Shown piece by piece: positions 6,222 to 14,280 of a stretch of DNA of 21,549 bases. This DNA is from an uncultured Treponema sp. (GTDB lineage: Bacteria > Spirochaetota > Spirochaetia > Treponematales > Treponemataceae): contig CAKZZK010000199.1 of NCBI GenBank assembly GCA_937885235.1, positions 1 to 21,549 of the forward strand. Direction: 5' to 3'. Position 1 is the stretch's first letter. Every line of letters begins with the position of its first letter. Below the pieces are notes generated by a model. That model saw nothing but the letters and a program-made list of their open reading frames with translations, made no database searches and had not been told where the DNA came from. A program made the translations under genes and the position numbers.

Positions 6222-6268
6222 TTTCTACTGGACAATTTTCCAAATTTGCAATTATTGTCCAGTAGAAA
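6222..6268. repeat. Perfect 15-bp inverted repeat downstream of hisS
   Basis: TTTCTACTGGACAAT (6222-6236) and ATTGTCCAGTAGAAA (6254-6268) are exact reverse complements separated by 17 nt. It begins 4 nt after the hisS stop. Neither strand has a T tract after the hairpin, so it is not a textbook intrinsic terminator, although it could still end or stabilise the hisS message or insulate it from the convergent tRNA operon. Confidence 0.7.
6229..6242 (+). promoter_or_regulatory. XRE-associated box 3
   Basis: TGGACAATTTTCCA matches the two boxes near the XRE gene (pattern TGGA-NN-ATTTTCC-W) and differs from box 2 at only two bases. It lies in the left arm and loop of the inverted repeat after hisS, so the boxes bracket the glycosyltransferase-hisS unit. 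Binding is untested. Confidence 0.3.
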
Positions 6269-6362
6269 TAGACAATTTGGGATTTACATTATATAAAAGC
6301 GTACCGAACTAAGTTTTAACAGATTTTGTATTTCGATAATTCACAGAATAAAACAAATATAA

Positions 6363-6435
<73 letters not shown>

Positions 6436-6444
6436 CTGGAGGGA

Positions 6445-6518
6445 TGGAGGATGACGGGATCGAACCGCCGACATTCTGGGTGTAAACCAGACGCTCGTAC
6501 CAGCTGAGCTAATCCTCC
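6445..6518 (-). tRNA. tRNA-Val (anticodon TAC)
   Basis: 74 nt read from 6518 down. Acceptor stem GGAGGAT pairs with ATCCTCC, discriminator A. D stem GCTC/GAGC, anticodon stem TCTGG/CCAGA with loop TTTACAC giving anticodon TAC (valine), T arm with TTCGATC. CCA is not encoded. First of a two-tRNA transcript with a strong promoter just upstream. Confidence 0.95.
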
Positions 6519-6537
6519 AACAGAATTGATGATACAG

Positions 6538-6566
6538 AGTATATCGAATAAGGAAAGCCGTGTCAA
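6538..6566 (-). promoter_or_regulatory. Strong sigma70-type promoter of the tRNA-Val/tRNA-Pro operon
   Basis: Minus strand: TTGACA (6566-6561), exactly 17 bp, TATACT (6543-6538). The -35 is perfect consensus. Predicted start near 6531, about 12 nt before mature tRNA-Val, leaving a short 5' leader for RNase P. Confidence 0.8.
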
Positions 6567-6648
6567 GTGGAATATTTCGCTTTTTGTCGCAAATAGCACT
6601 GGATTTTCATATATGTATGGAGTATAATACTAAAAGATAGCTCTGCCC

Positions 6649-6676
6649 TTGACGGGAGCTCGAGCATCTTTATACT
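6649..6676 (+). promoter_or_regulatory. Promoter of the hup operon
   Basis: TTGACG (6649-6654), 16-bp spacer, TATACT (6671-6676). The predicted start lies near 6683, leaving a short leader that contains the GAGAGGA ribosome binding site (about 6684-6690). A second TATAAT (6623-6628) upstream lacks a convincing -35. Confidence 0.55.
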
Positions 6677-6695
6677 GAAAATTGAGAGGAATCAG

Positions 6696-6986
6696 ATGAA
6701 CAGAGTTGAACTGGTAGAAGCCATTGCAGGAGTGACAGGTATATCCAAAAAGGATACCGATGCCACGGTTAAAGCCTTTGTTGAAGTCGTAACAAAGGAG
6801 CTGACCAAGGGCGGCAGCGTACAGCTTGTGGGCTTTGGCACTTTCGAGGTGACAAAACGTTCGGCACGCACGGGCCGCAATCCCGCAACAGGCGAGCAGA
6901 TTAAAATTAAGGCATCCAAGTCTCCAAAATTTAAGGCAGGAATGGCCCTCAAAAACGCGGTAAACAAAGTAAGCAAAAAGAAATAA
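6696..6986 (+). CDS. hup: HU-family DNA-binding protein
   Basis: 96 residues, normal for HU/IHF. HU dimers bend DNA, compact the nucleoid and assist replication and recombination. MNRVELVEAIAGVTGISKKD starts the alpha-helical dimerisation part; VQLVGFGTFEVTKR and then GRNPATGEQIKI (60-71) form the beta-arm with the conserved Arg-Asn-Pro tip that intercalates DNA; a Lys-rich tail (VNKVSKKK) ends it. Ribosome binding site GAGAGGA sits 5 nt upstream of the ATG. It is the first gene of an operon with a membrane protein (15-nt gap) and a pseudouridine synthase. HU versus an IHF-like subunit cannot be settled from sequence. Confidence 0.93.
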   Translation: MNRVELVEAIAGVTGISKKDTDATVKAFVEVVTKELTKGGSVQLVGFGTFEVTKRSARTGRNPATGEQIKIKASKSPKFKAGMALKNAVNKVSKKK

Positions 6987-7001
6987 ACGGAGGACAATAC
7001 A

Positions 7002-7487
7002 ATGCCAGAACCAGACCGCGCGCTTGCCATGAAACGGGTAGGAAGGAAGGTAAGCTTGCTTATGGGCATTACGCTCAGCTTCTTTCTTTCCCTTGTCGGA
7101 AACCTCACATCGGGGCACTTTGTCCTGCCGCTCTGGCTCATCAGCTTTGCGGTGAGCACTGCGGTGAGCCTGCTCATAGGCTTTATTGTGCCTACAAAGA
7201 AAGTGACGGACGGCGTATGCGGCAAGCTTGGACTTGCACCGCGTACATTGGCTTCACGCTGCGTTGAAAGTTTCATGTCAGACCTCATCTACACGCCGCT
7301 GATTACGCTGATCATGGTAGGCATTGCATACGCCGTGGCAACACAACACGGAGCACCCCTGCACTTTCTGCCGATGTTCCTGCACTCGCTCGTCATAAGC
7401 CTTGTAGTGGGCTTCGTGCTCATATTCATCTTTATGCCACTTTACATAAAGCTTGCTCTCAAAGGTACGCAAAAACCGGCAGCATAA
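7002..7487 (+). CDS. Small polytopic membrane protein, function unknown
   Basis: 161 residues with a good GGAGG site 8 nt before the ATG. The chain has four strongly hydrophobic segments, about 18-36 (SLLMGITLSFFLSLVGNL), 41-63, 95-112 (TPLITLIMVGIAYAV) and 122-150, with basic residues between them, so it is an inner-membrane protein. The repeated layout (hydrophobic pair, cytoplasmic loop with KKVTDGVCGKLG, hydrophobic pair) suggests two similar halves, as in DUF2798-type proteins, but I cannot confirm that family. No catalytic motif is seen. It lies between hup and the pseudouridine synthase gene; its stop directly abuts the next start, so the two are almost certainly translated together. 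Confidence 0.8.
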   Translation: MPEPDRALAMKRVGRKVSLLMGITLSFFLSLVGNLTSGHFVLPLWLISFAVSTAVSLLIGFIVPTKKVTDGVCGKLGLAPRTLASRCVESFMSDLIYTPLITLIMVGIAYAVATQHGAPLHFLPMFLHSLVISLVVGFVLIFIFMPLYIKLALKGTQKPAA

Positions 7488-8486
7488 ATGGAAATTCACA
7501 CATTCACCACAAGGAAAGAGGAGCCCCTTGCTTCCTTTTTGAGGAAGGCTGTGCCTCCCCTCCTTGCGGGGGAAGAAGTGTCCAAGAGCAAGCTGCGTAG
7601 GCTCATCTTTGCGGGTTGCATAAGCGTAAACGGCAGACAGTGCCGCATTCCCTCTTTTTTGCTCAAAACGGGCAGTACTGTCCGCATAGCGCTTGACAGG
7701 GAAAAATTTCTCTTTGAAAAACAGCCGGAAGACAGAGATTTCACCCTTACGGAAAAAGACGTACTCTTTGAAGACGAGACACTTATCATCGTAAACAAAC
7801 CGCCATTTCTGCCCACTGAGAAAACGATTGTCACTGGAAGAAAGAATATGCACCAGTGCGTTGTCGATTACCTGTGGCAGAGAAATCCAAGCCTCCGCAA
7901 CCCGCCGTATGCAGGCATCATGCATCGGCTTGACCGCGAAACAAGCGGCGTCCTGCTCTTTACAAAGTCACGTTCAATCAACAAGGCAATGCACGACATC
8001 TTTGCCGCGCACAAAATACAGAAAATCTACCGCGCAGTGAGCAAGTCGGCGGAAAAAGCGGTGCCTGCGCAGTTTTCACTGGAAGACTTTTTAGGCAGGA
8101 TAAGCCCGCGAAGCGCTCCCTGCAAGATGGGTACCGTGCCGGAAAGCAAGGGCGGTCAATACGCCCGCACAGACGTGACGCTTCTTGGCAAAGCAGACGG
8201 TCTATATTATTTTGACTGCCAGCCGCTCACGGGAAGGACGCACCAAATTCGCGTACAGCTTGCAGGAGCAGGCTTTCCGCTTGCGGGAGATATTCTCTAT
8301 GGTGGCGCAGCAAACGCATCCCCCCTTCCACGCCGCATCATGCTTCACGCGCTACGGCTGGAATTTTGCCACCCTGTCAGCGGAGAAGCTCTCTACATTG
8401 AGGCCCCTCTGCCGGAAGCATTCAGCTTTCCCGAACAGCTTTCATCGCCTTCTTCCGCAGATACATCGCCTTGTCTGCGCGTTTGA
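7488..8486 (+). CDS. RluA-family 23S/tRNA pseudouridine synthase
   Basis: 332 residues. It isomerises specific uridines in structured RNA. An S4-type RNA-binding domain occupies about 10-75 (VSKSKLRRLIFAGCISVNGR). The catalytic domain follows: DETLIIVNKP (96-105), then HRLDRETSGVLLF (146-158) with the nucleophile D149, KIYRAV (179-184), the GRTHQIRVQL motif (249-258), and HALRL near the C-terminus. The exact target (rluC/rluD-like or other) cannot be assigned. The ATG immediately follows the TAA of the preceding gene with zero gap and no clear ribosome binding site, implying coupled translation. Its last 65 bp overlap the 3' end of the convergent diguanylate cyclase gene, and the C-terminal tail (about 315-332) is poorly conserved-looking and may be frame drift. 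Confidence 0.88.
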   Translation: MEIHTFTTRKEEPLASFLRKAVPPLLAGEEVSKSKLRRLIFAGCISVNGRQCRIPSFLLKTGSTVRIALDREKFLFEKQPEDRDFTLTEKDVLFEDETLIIVNKPPFLPTEKTIVTGRKNMHQCVVDYLWQRNPSLRNPPYAGIMHRLDRETSGVLLFTKSRSINKAMHDIFAAHKIQKIYRAVSKSAEKAVPAQFSLEDFLGRISPRSAPCKMGTVPESKGGQYARTDVTLLGKADGLYYFDCQPLTGRTHQIRVQLAGAGFPLAGDILYGGAANASPLPRRIMLHALRLEFCHPVSGEALYIEAPLPEAFSFPEQLSSPSSADTSPCLRV

Positions 8487-9987
8487 ACACGGTGGCTACA
8501 GCGCTGTCTTTTTCTGGATTATAGACAGCCAGGCCTATTGCCGCAGACACCCGTTCCCAGGGTTCAAGTCCTTTCTCTTTATCCTGAGCCGCAAGCGCCT
8601 CATTGAAGGCTGCGACCAGATGCTCCCTGCTTTTGTAATCAGCCTTTTCAAGGATGACGACAAACTCATCCCCGCCTATGCGGAAGACGGGGGAATGCTT
8701 GAAGCTGTTGCAGACTATGCCGCAGAGTTTTTTGATGGCTCGGTTTCCCTGCTCGTGACCAAAACTGTCGTTGATGCGCTTGAGGAAGTTCAGGTCTATC
8801 ATCACGATGCCGAATTCAAGGCTTGGGTCCACCATTGCCCATTCCAGACGGCGCACCTCGCTATCATAGGAAGCCTTGTTTCTGACGCCGGTGAGCGCGT
8901 CCTTAAACGCAAGCTCATTCATCTCCTCCGCCAGCTGTTTGGTAGTGGAAAGCTCCTCCGAGGTAGCGAGCAGGCTCTTCATGTAATTTTCAATCTCCAA
9001 AATCATCACCGCAATCTGCTGGGCAAGAGAAGAGATTTCATCCCTGCCGGAGACATTTTCCTCGATGGTGGCGGCAATGGAGCTGTCTTTATGACTCGTG
9101 TATTCGCGCACATTCAGTTCAAGCGTATGGATCTTGAAAATGTAGGCATAGTAGATGAGCCACAGGAGTAATGCCGTGCACAGCACCTGCGTTACGCCTA
9201 TTCCAAAAATCTGTTTAAACGTGTCTTTCAAGATTGCCTTGTTGACTGTCTCCACCGAAATTTCAGTGCCGATAAGCCCCAGCTTCTTGCCGTTTATGAT
9301 GAGGGGCGTATAATAAGCGTAAGTGTGCCCCCACTCATTGTTCCAGACTTGGTAGCCCTCTGGCTTTTTGCCGCTGAACCACGCCTCCCACTGCACGGTA
9401 TACACCTTCGGATCATCGTAGTACTCATCGCCAAGATAGAGAAAATTCTCTTTACCCTCCTCCTTTTTCCTCGTGCGCTCACCGTCAATCATGTAGACCA
9501 TTATGTATTCTTCTTCTTTGGGCACAAGATAGTAGGTGTAGGGAATGCCGAAATCTTTCCGCGCTTTTTCAAAGGCAAGCAGCCAGAACTCATGGTAATA
9601 CATAAAATATGCCTTCTGGGCTTCAGGGGAAAGCTCTGAAAAAGCGATATCTACCCCCACTGCCTTACCAGGATGCTCCCGCGCCATGAGGGTATCAAAA
9701 GTTTTCCTCGCCGTCACGCATTCAGCAAAATCGTAGGGAATATCAACTTCGGCAAAATGCTCCATGTAATAATTCTGATAGGTTATGAATGTTTCACCAT
9801 CTTCCGTCAGCAAATCTGCCAGATACTCGCCGATATTGCGAATGCTCACCTCGCATTGCCTTTTGTAGGAATCCATCTGGTTGACATAACTGGTAATGCC
9901 TATTAGCAGCAAGGTGACGATGGTGAAAACGGTAAAAATGATGGCAAACTTAAAAAGAAGGCCATCAGTCCTCTTTTCCATATCCAT
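8422..9987 (-). CDS. Membrane diguanylate cyclase with periplasmic sensor domain
   Basis: 521 residues. It makes c-di-GMP from two GTP. Order: TM1 (about 13-34), a 220-residue periplasmic region with aromatic-rich Cache-like character (35-257; WGHTYAYYTPLI, GKKLGLIGTEIS), TM2 (about 258-282), a linker or coiled coil (285-358), and a GGDEF domain (360-521) with FKDALTGVRNKASYD (361-375), DLNFLKRINDSFGHEQGN (398-415) and an intact RIGGDEFVV active site (436-444). At the usual RxxD inhibitory site the sequence reads KHSP, so product inhibition is probably absent. GGAG lies 4 nt before ATG 9987; ATG 9981 is an alternative with 10-nt spacing. The gene diverges from the FIST kinase (75-bp gap), suggesting linked signalling, and overlaps the pseudouridine synthase gene tail to tail. 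The ligand is unknown. Confidence 0.92.
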   Translation of the reverse strand: MDMEKRTDGLLFKFAIIFTVFTIVTLLLIGITSYVNQMDSYKRQCEVSIRNIGEYLADLLTEDGETFITYQNYYMEHFAEVDIPYDFAECVTARKTFDTLMAREHPGKAVGVDIAFSELSPEAQKAYFMYYHEFWLLAFEKARKDFGIPYTYYLVPKEEEYIMVYMIDGERTRKKEEGKENFLYLGDEYYDDPKVYTVQWEAWFSGKKPEGYQVWNNEWGHTYAYYTPLIINGKKLGLIGTEISVETVNKAILKDTFKQIFGIGVTQVLCTALLLWLIYYAYIFKIHTLELNVREYTSHKDSSIAATIEENVSGRDEISSLAQQIAVMILEIENYMKSLLATSEELSTTKQLAEEMNELAFKDALTGVRNKASYDSEVRRLEWAMVDPSLEFGIVMIDLNFLKRINDSFGHEQGNRAIKKLCGIVCNSFKHSPVFRIGGDEFVVILEKADYKSREHLVAAFNEALAAQDKEKGLEPWERVSAAIGLAVYNPEKDSAVATVFKRADKAMYLRKKAMKAVRES

Positions 9988-10024
9988 ACAGCTCCTTTAT
10001 CCTAGTTTCGGTAAAATAGACAGA

Positions 10025-10053
10025 TTGCAAAAGCTACAGTTCTCTTTTATAAT
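10025..10053 (+). promoter_or_regulatory. Promoter of the FIST hybrid kinase
   Basis: TTGCAA (10025-10030), 17-bp spacer, perfect TATAAT (10048-10053), then 9 nt to ATG 10063. The transcript would carry a 5' leader of only about 3-4 nt, and no Shine-Dalgarno sequence exists, so leaderless-type initiation is likely. Confidence 0.55.
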
Positions 10054-10062
10054 AGAAATATT

Positions 10063-13000
10063 ATGATCCAACAGTCTTTCACGTACCGCAGCACAGAAGA
10101 GTTTCGCGCCATCCTGCACGAGATGCAAGCCAGCGACAGCTATAAAAATGCGCACTGCGTCCTCCTGCAGCTCATGGAGACAAACTATCTGCCGTCTGTA
10201 CTTGAAGAACGGATTACAGCAGCCAAAAACACGCTCCCCGGCATCCATCTTGCAGGGCTCACTATCGGGGGCAGCTTCAGCGGCAATTTTTCCTCTGGCT
10301 GCACTTTCTTCTGCTTTGCCGAATCCGAGGTGCACATCATCAGCTACGATGTGTCTGCCATAGCGCTTGAAGAGGCGGCAAAAGATTTGCGCGAAAAGCT
10401 GCACGCATTTTCCCATGTCAAAGCCCTGCAACTTTTTATTGCCGGAATGCAGCTGGACAGCGCGGCGTTCATCGACATGATAAGCCCTCAGGGGGATCCG
10501 CTGCCCATATTCGGCGGTGCTGCGGGCTTGCCGATTTTCGATGTTGAAAAGACCGACAAGATTGTAGGCGACAAGCCTGTCATTGAAGAGGGGGTAAAAA
10601 TCCTCGATGATGCCAACTTCATCGCAAGCCCCCTCGCCTTCAGCTCACGGACGTATAGCACGGGCATCATAGCCATCATCTTCTGCGGAGAAAACCTGCA
10701 CATAAAGATTGACGTAAACATCGGCTGGCGGGCAATCGGCAAGGCAATGGAAATTACCGATACCGCTGGTCCGCTCTGCGCCGTAACCATAGACAAGGAA
10801 CCTGCGAGCTCCGCATATCAAAATTATCTGAACATAAAGTCAGACCAGTACTTTATGGGCAATGTCTCTGAATTTCCCCTGCTGCTAATCGACCGTCCCG
10901 GCATGGTGCAGTCGCGGGTGCCTGTGATGAGCAGTGAGAACGGGATGCTTTTCTTTGGCACAGACATCAGGAAAGGAGAGCACGTCCGCTTTTCCTACGG
11001 CAACGTGCGCCACATCCTGCGGGGAACACGGCGGTGCAGCAATGAGCTTTACCGCTTTAATCCCGAGGCGGTTTTCATCTACATCTGCGCCAACCGCAAG
11101 GTATTCCTCAAGGAAGCGACAGAGACGGAGATTGATTTTTTCCGGCGGGTGAACAAAGAATGCATGTACGGCTTTGTCTGGGGCGAAATAATGAAAAACA
11201 GCATCGGCGGCGGTGTGTTCAACAGCGCCCTCGTGTCTATGGGGATGCGGGAAGGCGGCAGTGAAAGAGCCGATGCAGCAGACATTAATATAGAAGAAAA
11301 ATTCACGGAGACTGTCATTCCCCTCAGCGAGCGGCTTATCGCCTTTCTTGAAGCAACGACAGAGGAGCTTAAGAAATCCAGCGACGCAAAATCAAACTTT
11401 CTTTCAAATATGAGTCACGAAATCCGCACGCCCATCAACGCCGTGCTCGGGCTTGACGAGATGATTTTGCGGGAAAGCACGGAGGGCAACATACAGAACT
11501 ATGCCCAGCTCATACAGAACGCGGGAAAGACGCTGCTCTCCCTCATCAACGATATCCTTGATTTTTCCAAAATTGAAGCGGGCAGACTGGACATTCTTCC
11601 TGTTGCCTATGACCTGAGTTCTACAATTCTGGATGTCACAAACATGGTGCTTCCGCGGGCAAAGGCAAAGGAAATTGCGTTCAACGTGCAGGTGGACAAG
11701 GCTATGCCTCACAAGCTCTTCGGGGATGAAATGCGGCTCAAGCAGTGTATGCTCAACCTCCTCACAAACGCCGTCAAGTATACGGAGCGCGGCTCTGTAA
11801 CCTTCACCGTCAGCGCGGCAAAACAGGACGATGCGCGTATTCTCTTGCAGGTGCAGGTGCTTGACACGGGCATTGGCATAAAAGAAGAAGATTTACAGCA
11901 GCTCTTTTCTCCCTTTGAGCGGGTGGACACAAAGCGAAACCGCAGCATAGAGGGTACGGGGCTTGGCTTGTGCATCGTGAAAAGCATGCTCAGCGCTATG
12001 GGCTCTCAACTTACGGTGAAGAGCGTCTATGGCTCTGGCTCGGATTTTTCCTTTGCCGTGCTGCAGGAGGTGCGAGACTGGGAGGTGATGGGCGACTACC
12101 TTCAGACGCACATAAAGGCGAACACGGAAAAAGCCAAGTACCATGAAAGCTTCCAAGCCCCTGACGCACAGATACTCGTCGTGGACGACACGGCGATGAA
12201 CCTCGCCGTCATACGAGGACTGCTCAAGACAACGCGGGTCAAAATAGACACGGCGGAAAGTGCGCGGAAGGCGCTTGACATGGCAAAAGCGAAGGCCTAC
12301 GACATCCTCTTCATAGACCACCTTATGCCGCAGATGGACGGCGTAGAGATGTTCCACGTCCTGCGTGCCGATGCACATTCCGCAAGCCAAAAAAGCCCCT
12401 GCATAGCGCTGAAGTATCTGCCGAAAAAGCTTGTCCTCTACCCCGGGCAGGAAGGCTTTGTGGCGGAAGTCCAAAAACAGGAAAGCGAAACGCAAAACAG
12501 CACGCAGGCAAGCGGGACTGACGCGCTTTTCAGCGAGTTCTTTGGCATAGACTGCCCGGAAGCGCTTAAAAACTGCGGCGGCAGCGAGCTGTTCAAGGAA
12601 GCGTTGAAGCATTTCCACGGTGACATCAGCAGCAAGGCAGACAAAATAGAAGAATATGCGGTGACGGGGAATATCCGCGACTATACTATATGCGTCCATG
12701 CGCTCAAAAGCTCGGCGCGGCTCATCGGAGCTACGGAGCTTTCCCGCATGGCGGCAGAGCTTGAACGCGCTGGCAACGAGGATAGGCGCGATGAAATTGC
12801 CTCAAAGACTCCAACTCTGCTCGACCTGTACCGAAGCTATGGAAAAAAGCTTGCCCCCCTCTGCGGACTTCCGTATCAAGAAGAAGCTGCTCCGAAGAAA
12901 GCTATTTCAGAGGCAAAGCTTGCCGATGCCATCTCTGCGCTCAAAGAGACGGTAGCCGTCTTTGACTTTGACAGCGCGGATGCCATCGTGAAGGAACTGG

Positions 13001-13101
13001 ACGGCTATCTCTTGCCGGAGGATTTTGCAGATACCTTTAAAAAAATAAAAGAGAAGCTGCTTGCCGTTGACCAGCAGGCGCTTCTCTCTTTACTGGATTA
13101 A
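10063..13101 (+). CDS. FIST-sensor hybrid histidine kinase with shortened receiver and HPt domain
   Basis: 1012 residues, no membrane segment, so a cytoplasmic sensor. FIST_N is about 1-200 and FIST_C about 200-385 (GWRAIGKAMEIT at 221, YGFVWGEI at 369); FIST domains are thought to bind small ligands such as amino acids. HisKA: NFLSNMSHEIRTPINAVLG with phospho-acceptor H452. HATPase: N box LLTNAVKY (N569), DTGIGI (601-606), F box SPFERVD, GTGLGL (631-636). Receiver: ILVVDD (704-709) and phospho-acceptor D752 in FIDHLMPQMDG. HPt: VHALKSSARLIGA with H879. A helical tail (945-1012) follows. The receiver is odd: after SPCIAL (778-783) it jumps to KYLPKKL, so the usual Thr/Ser and Lys of strands 4-5 and helices 4-5 are missing, about 35-40 residues. 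The frame is intact. It diverges from the diguanylate cyclase; no separate response regulator is in the window. Confidence 0.92.
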   Translation: MIQQSFTYRSTEEFRAILHEMQASDSYKNAHCVLLQLMETNYLPSVLEERITAAKNTLPGIHLAGLTIGGSFSGNFSSGCTFFCFAESEVHIISYDVSAIALEEAAKDLREKLHAFSHVKALQLFIAGMQLDSAAFIDMISPQGDPLPIFGGAAGLPIFDVEKTDKIVGDKPVIEEGVKILDDANFIASPLAFSSRTYSTGIIAIIFCGENLHIKIDVNIGWRAIGKAMEITDTAGPLCAVTIDKEPASSAYQNYLNIKSDQYFMGNVSEFPLLLIDRPGMVQSRVPVMSSENGMLFFGTDIRKGEHVRFSYGNVRHILRGTRRCSNELYRFNPEAVFIYICANRKVFLKEATETEIDFFRRVNKECMYGFVWGEIMKNSIGGGVFNSALVSMGMREGGSERADAADINIEEKFTETVIPLSERLIAFLEATTEELKKSSDAKSNFLSNMSHEIRTPINAVLGLDEMILRESTEGNIQNYAQLIQNAGKTLLSLINDILDFSKIEAGRLDILPVAYDLSSTILDVTNMVLPRAKAKEIAFNVQVDKAMPHKLFGDEMRLKQCMLNLLTNAVKYTERGSVTFTVSAAKQDDARILLQVQVLDTGIGIKEEDLQQLFSPFERVDTKRNRSIEGTGLGLCIVKSMLSAMGSQLTVKSVYGSGSDFSFAVLQEVRDWEVMGDYLQTHIKANTEKAKYHESFQAPDAQILVVDDTAMNLAVIRGLLKTTRVKIDTAESARKALDMAKAKAYDILFIDHLMPQMDGVEMFHVLRADAHSASQKSPCIALKYLPKKLVLYPGQEGFVAEVQKQESETQNSTQASGTDALFSEFFGIDCPEALKNCGGSELFKEALKHFHGDISSKADKIEEYAVTGNIRDYTICVHALKSSARLIGATELSRMAAELERAGNEDRRDEIASKTPTLLDLYRSYGKKLAPLCGLPYQEEAAPKKAISEAKLADAISALKETVAVFDFDSADAIVKELDGYLLPEDFADTFKKIKEKLLAVDQQALLSLLD

Positions 13102-13107
13102 TAAAAT

Positions 13108-14268
13108 TTAGAACACAAGACGGATGCTGAACGCACCGGAAAGGCAGGAGCCTATGGGGTCAAAGGAAAGGCTTGTCGTCAGGCTCAGCAGGGCAAGATC
13201 CAGTCCAAGACCGCCGTAGATCTGCGGGCGGATGTGGGAGAAGAAGCTTGAAGAATAGCTCTCGCTCAGGCTTGTCGGCAAAATGCCCCATTTAGCCGCA
13301 TTCATAATACCATCCCCATCAGAACCATCAAGTATCTGATCCCAGTTGATATCCTTGACGTCAAGGTTCAGTTTGGTGGTACTGCCAAAAAGCCGGAAAC
13401 CAGCGAAGGGCACAAGAGCGTGAAATTTTACCGATGCCTGTGTACCTACAAAAGCGGTAAAAGTCTTTAAAGATGCCTCTATTGTAGCCTCGTCGGGTGC
13501 AATTTTCGCCCCCATCTGCGTGTAATAGGCACCACCGCCAACAGATACGGTAACATGCTTTTCCCTGTTGTTCAGGACAGCCCAACGAAAATCACCACCT
13601 ATCGACATATAGTTGAAACTTGAAGGGTCAATGGCTTCCTTCAGCTGGGATATCATGGATGTATTGAAGGTGCTAAACGCAATGCCTACATCAAAAGGCA
13701 GTGAAAAGCCGCAAACACGAGCATCCACTGCAAGCGTCGGCAGAGCAAGATAACTTATGGGAATATCATCAATACCTAAGGCATCAGTAATATCGAGGAG
13801 CGGTTCAAGAGAAAAACCCGTTGCACCCACATTCAGACCACCTCCCGCAATCTTGTGCTTTTCGGGACGGTTGTAGTGGATAATAGAATGAGCCCACACA
13901 TTCTGTGTCAGCTGAGAATTAGGCATGACGTTTGCGAGCAAATCTCCAATGTCTTCAATGCCATCTTTCACCGTCGTATAAGGATTCTCGATATTGGAAT
14001 CTTTCACAAAACTATCATAACCCTCCAAAATAGCTGTTTGCGCTTTCCTCAAATCGTCAGCAGAAACCTTATTTTCTATCAAAGCAACTTGGATTTTAGC
14101 ATGGTTCTCTTGAACCAAATCATAGACATCGGCAGGAATTTCTAGCGTCACAGGGGTACCGTTTGCATCATTAAAAGTAACTGTCTTTTTATCATACGCC
14201 GCCAATGGCAGGATTCCTACGGCACACACGCTTATTACTGCAATGATTAATTTCTTGAATTTCATCAT
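13108..14268 (-). CDS. Exported protein, probable outer-membrane beta-barrel, function unknown
   Basis: 386 residues from the ATG at 14268, chosen because AGGAG lies 7 nt upstream and the signal peptide MMKFKKLIIAVISVCAVGIL (cleavage likely near PLAA-YDKK) then starts correctly; an upstream in-frame ATG (14298) adds 10 unlikely residues. After a helical N-terminal region of roughly 100 residues, the chain becomes a series of amphipathic Gly- and aromatic-rich strands (GGGLNVGATGFSLEP, MSIGGDFRWAV, HVTVSVGGGAYYTQMG, YGGLGLDLALLSLTTSLSF) and ends SIRLVF. A terminal Phe on a strand is the hallmark of BAM-assembled outer-membrane barrels. No named family is recognised. It converges on the FIST kinase with a 6-nt gap and has a strong promoter overlapped by an inverted repeat. 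Confidence 0.78.
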   Translation of the reverse strand: MMKFKKLIIAVISVCAVGILPLAAYDKKTVTFNDANGTPVTLEIPADVYDLVQENHAKIQVALIENKVSADDLRKAQTAILEGYDSFVKDSNIENPYTTVKDGIEDIGDLLANVMPNSQLTQNVWAHSIIHYNRPEKHKIAGGGLNVGATGFSLEPLLDITDALGIDDIPISYLALPTLAVDARVCGFSLPFDVGIAFSTFNTSMISQLKEAIDPSSFNYMSIGGDFRWAVLNNREKHVTVSVGGGAYYTQMGAKIAPDEATIEASLKTFTAFVGTQASVKFHALVPFAGFRLFGSTTKLNLDVKDINWDQILDGSDGDGIMNAAKWGILPTSLSESYSSSFFSHIRPQIYGGLGLDLALLSLTTSLSFDPIGSCLSGAFSIRLVF

Positions 14269-14280
14269 ACAAATACTCCT

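Noticed and set aside
3077..6268. A transposon or integrative element carrying the XRE/GT genes
   Set aside because: No transposase or integrase, no target-site duplication, and the 15-bp inverted repeat has both arms on the same side rather than at opposite ends of the patch.
6269..6297. Plus-strand promoter-like TAGACA-17-TATAAA after hisS
   Set aside because: It points into the antisense strand of the tRNA genes and no plus-strand gene follows before hup, which has its own promoter. In such AT-rich DNA the match may be chance.
8185..9171. 328-codon plus-strand open frame across the rluA end and the cyclase gene
   Set aside because: It is antisense to the GGDEF domain, whose motifs are intact, and contains no family signature.
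11893..12699. 268-codon open frame antisense to the FIST kinase
   Set aside because: Shadow of the kinase frame; Arg/His/Leu-rich translation without any motif.
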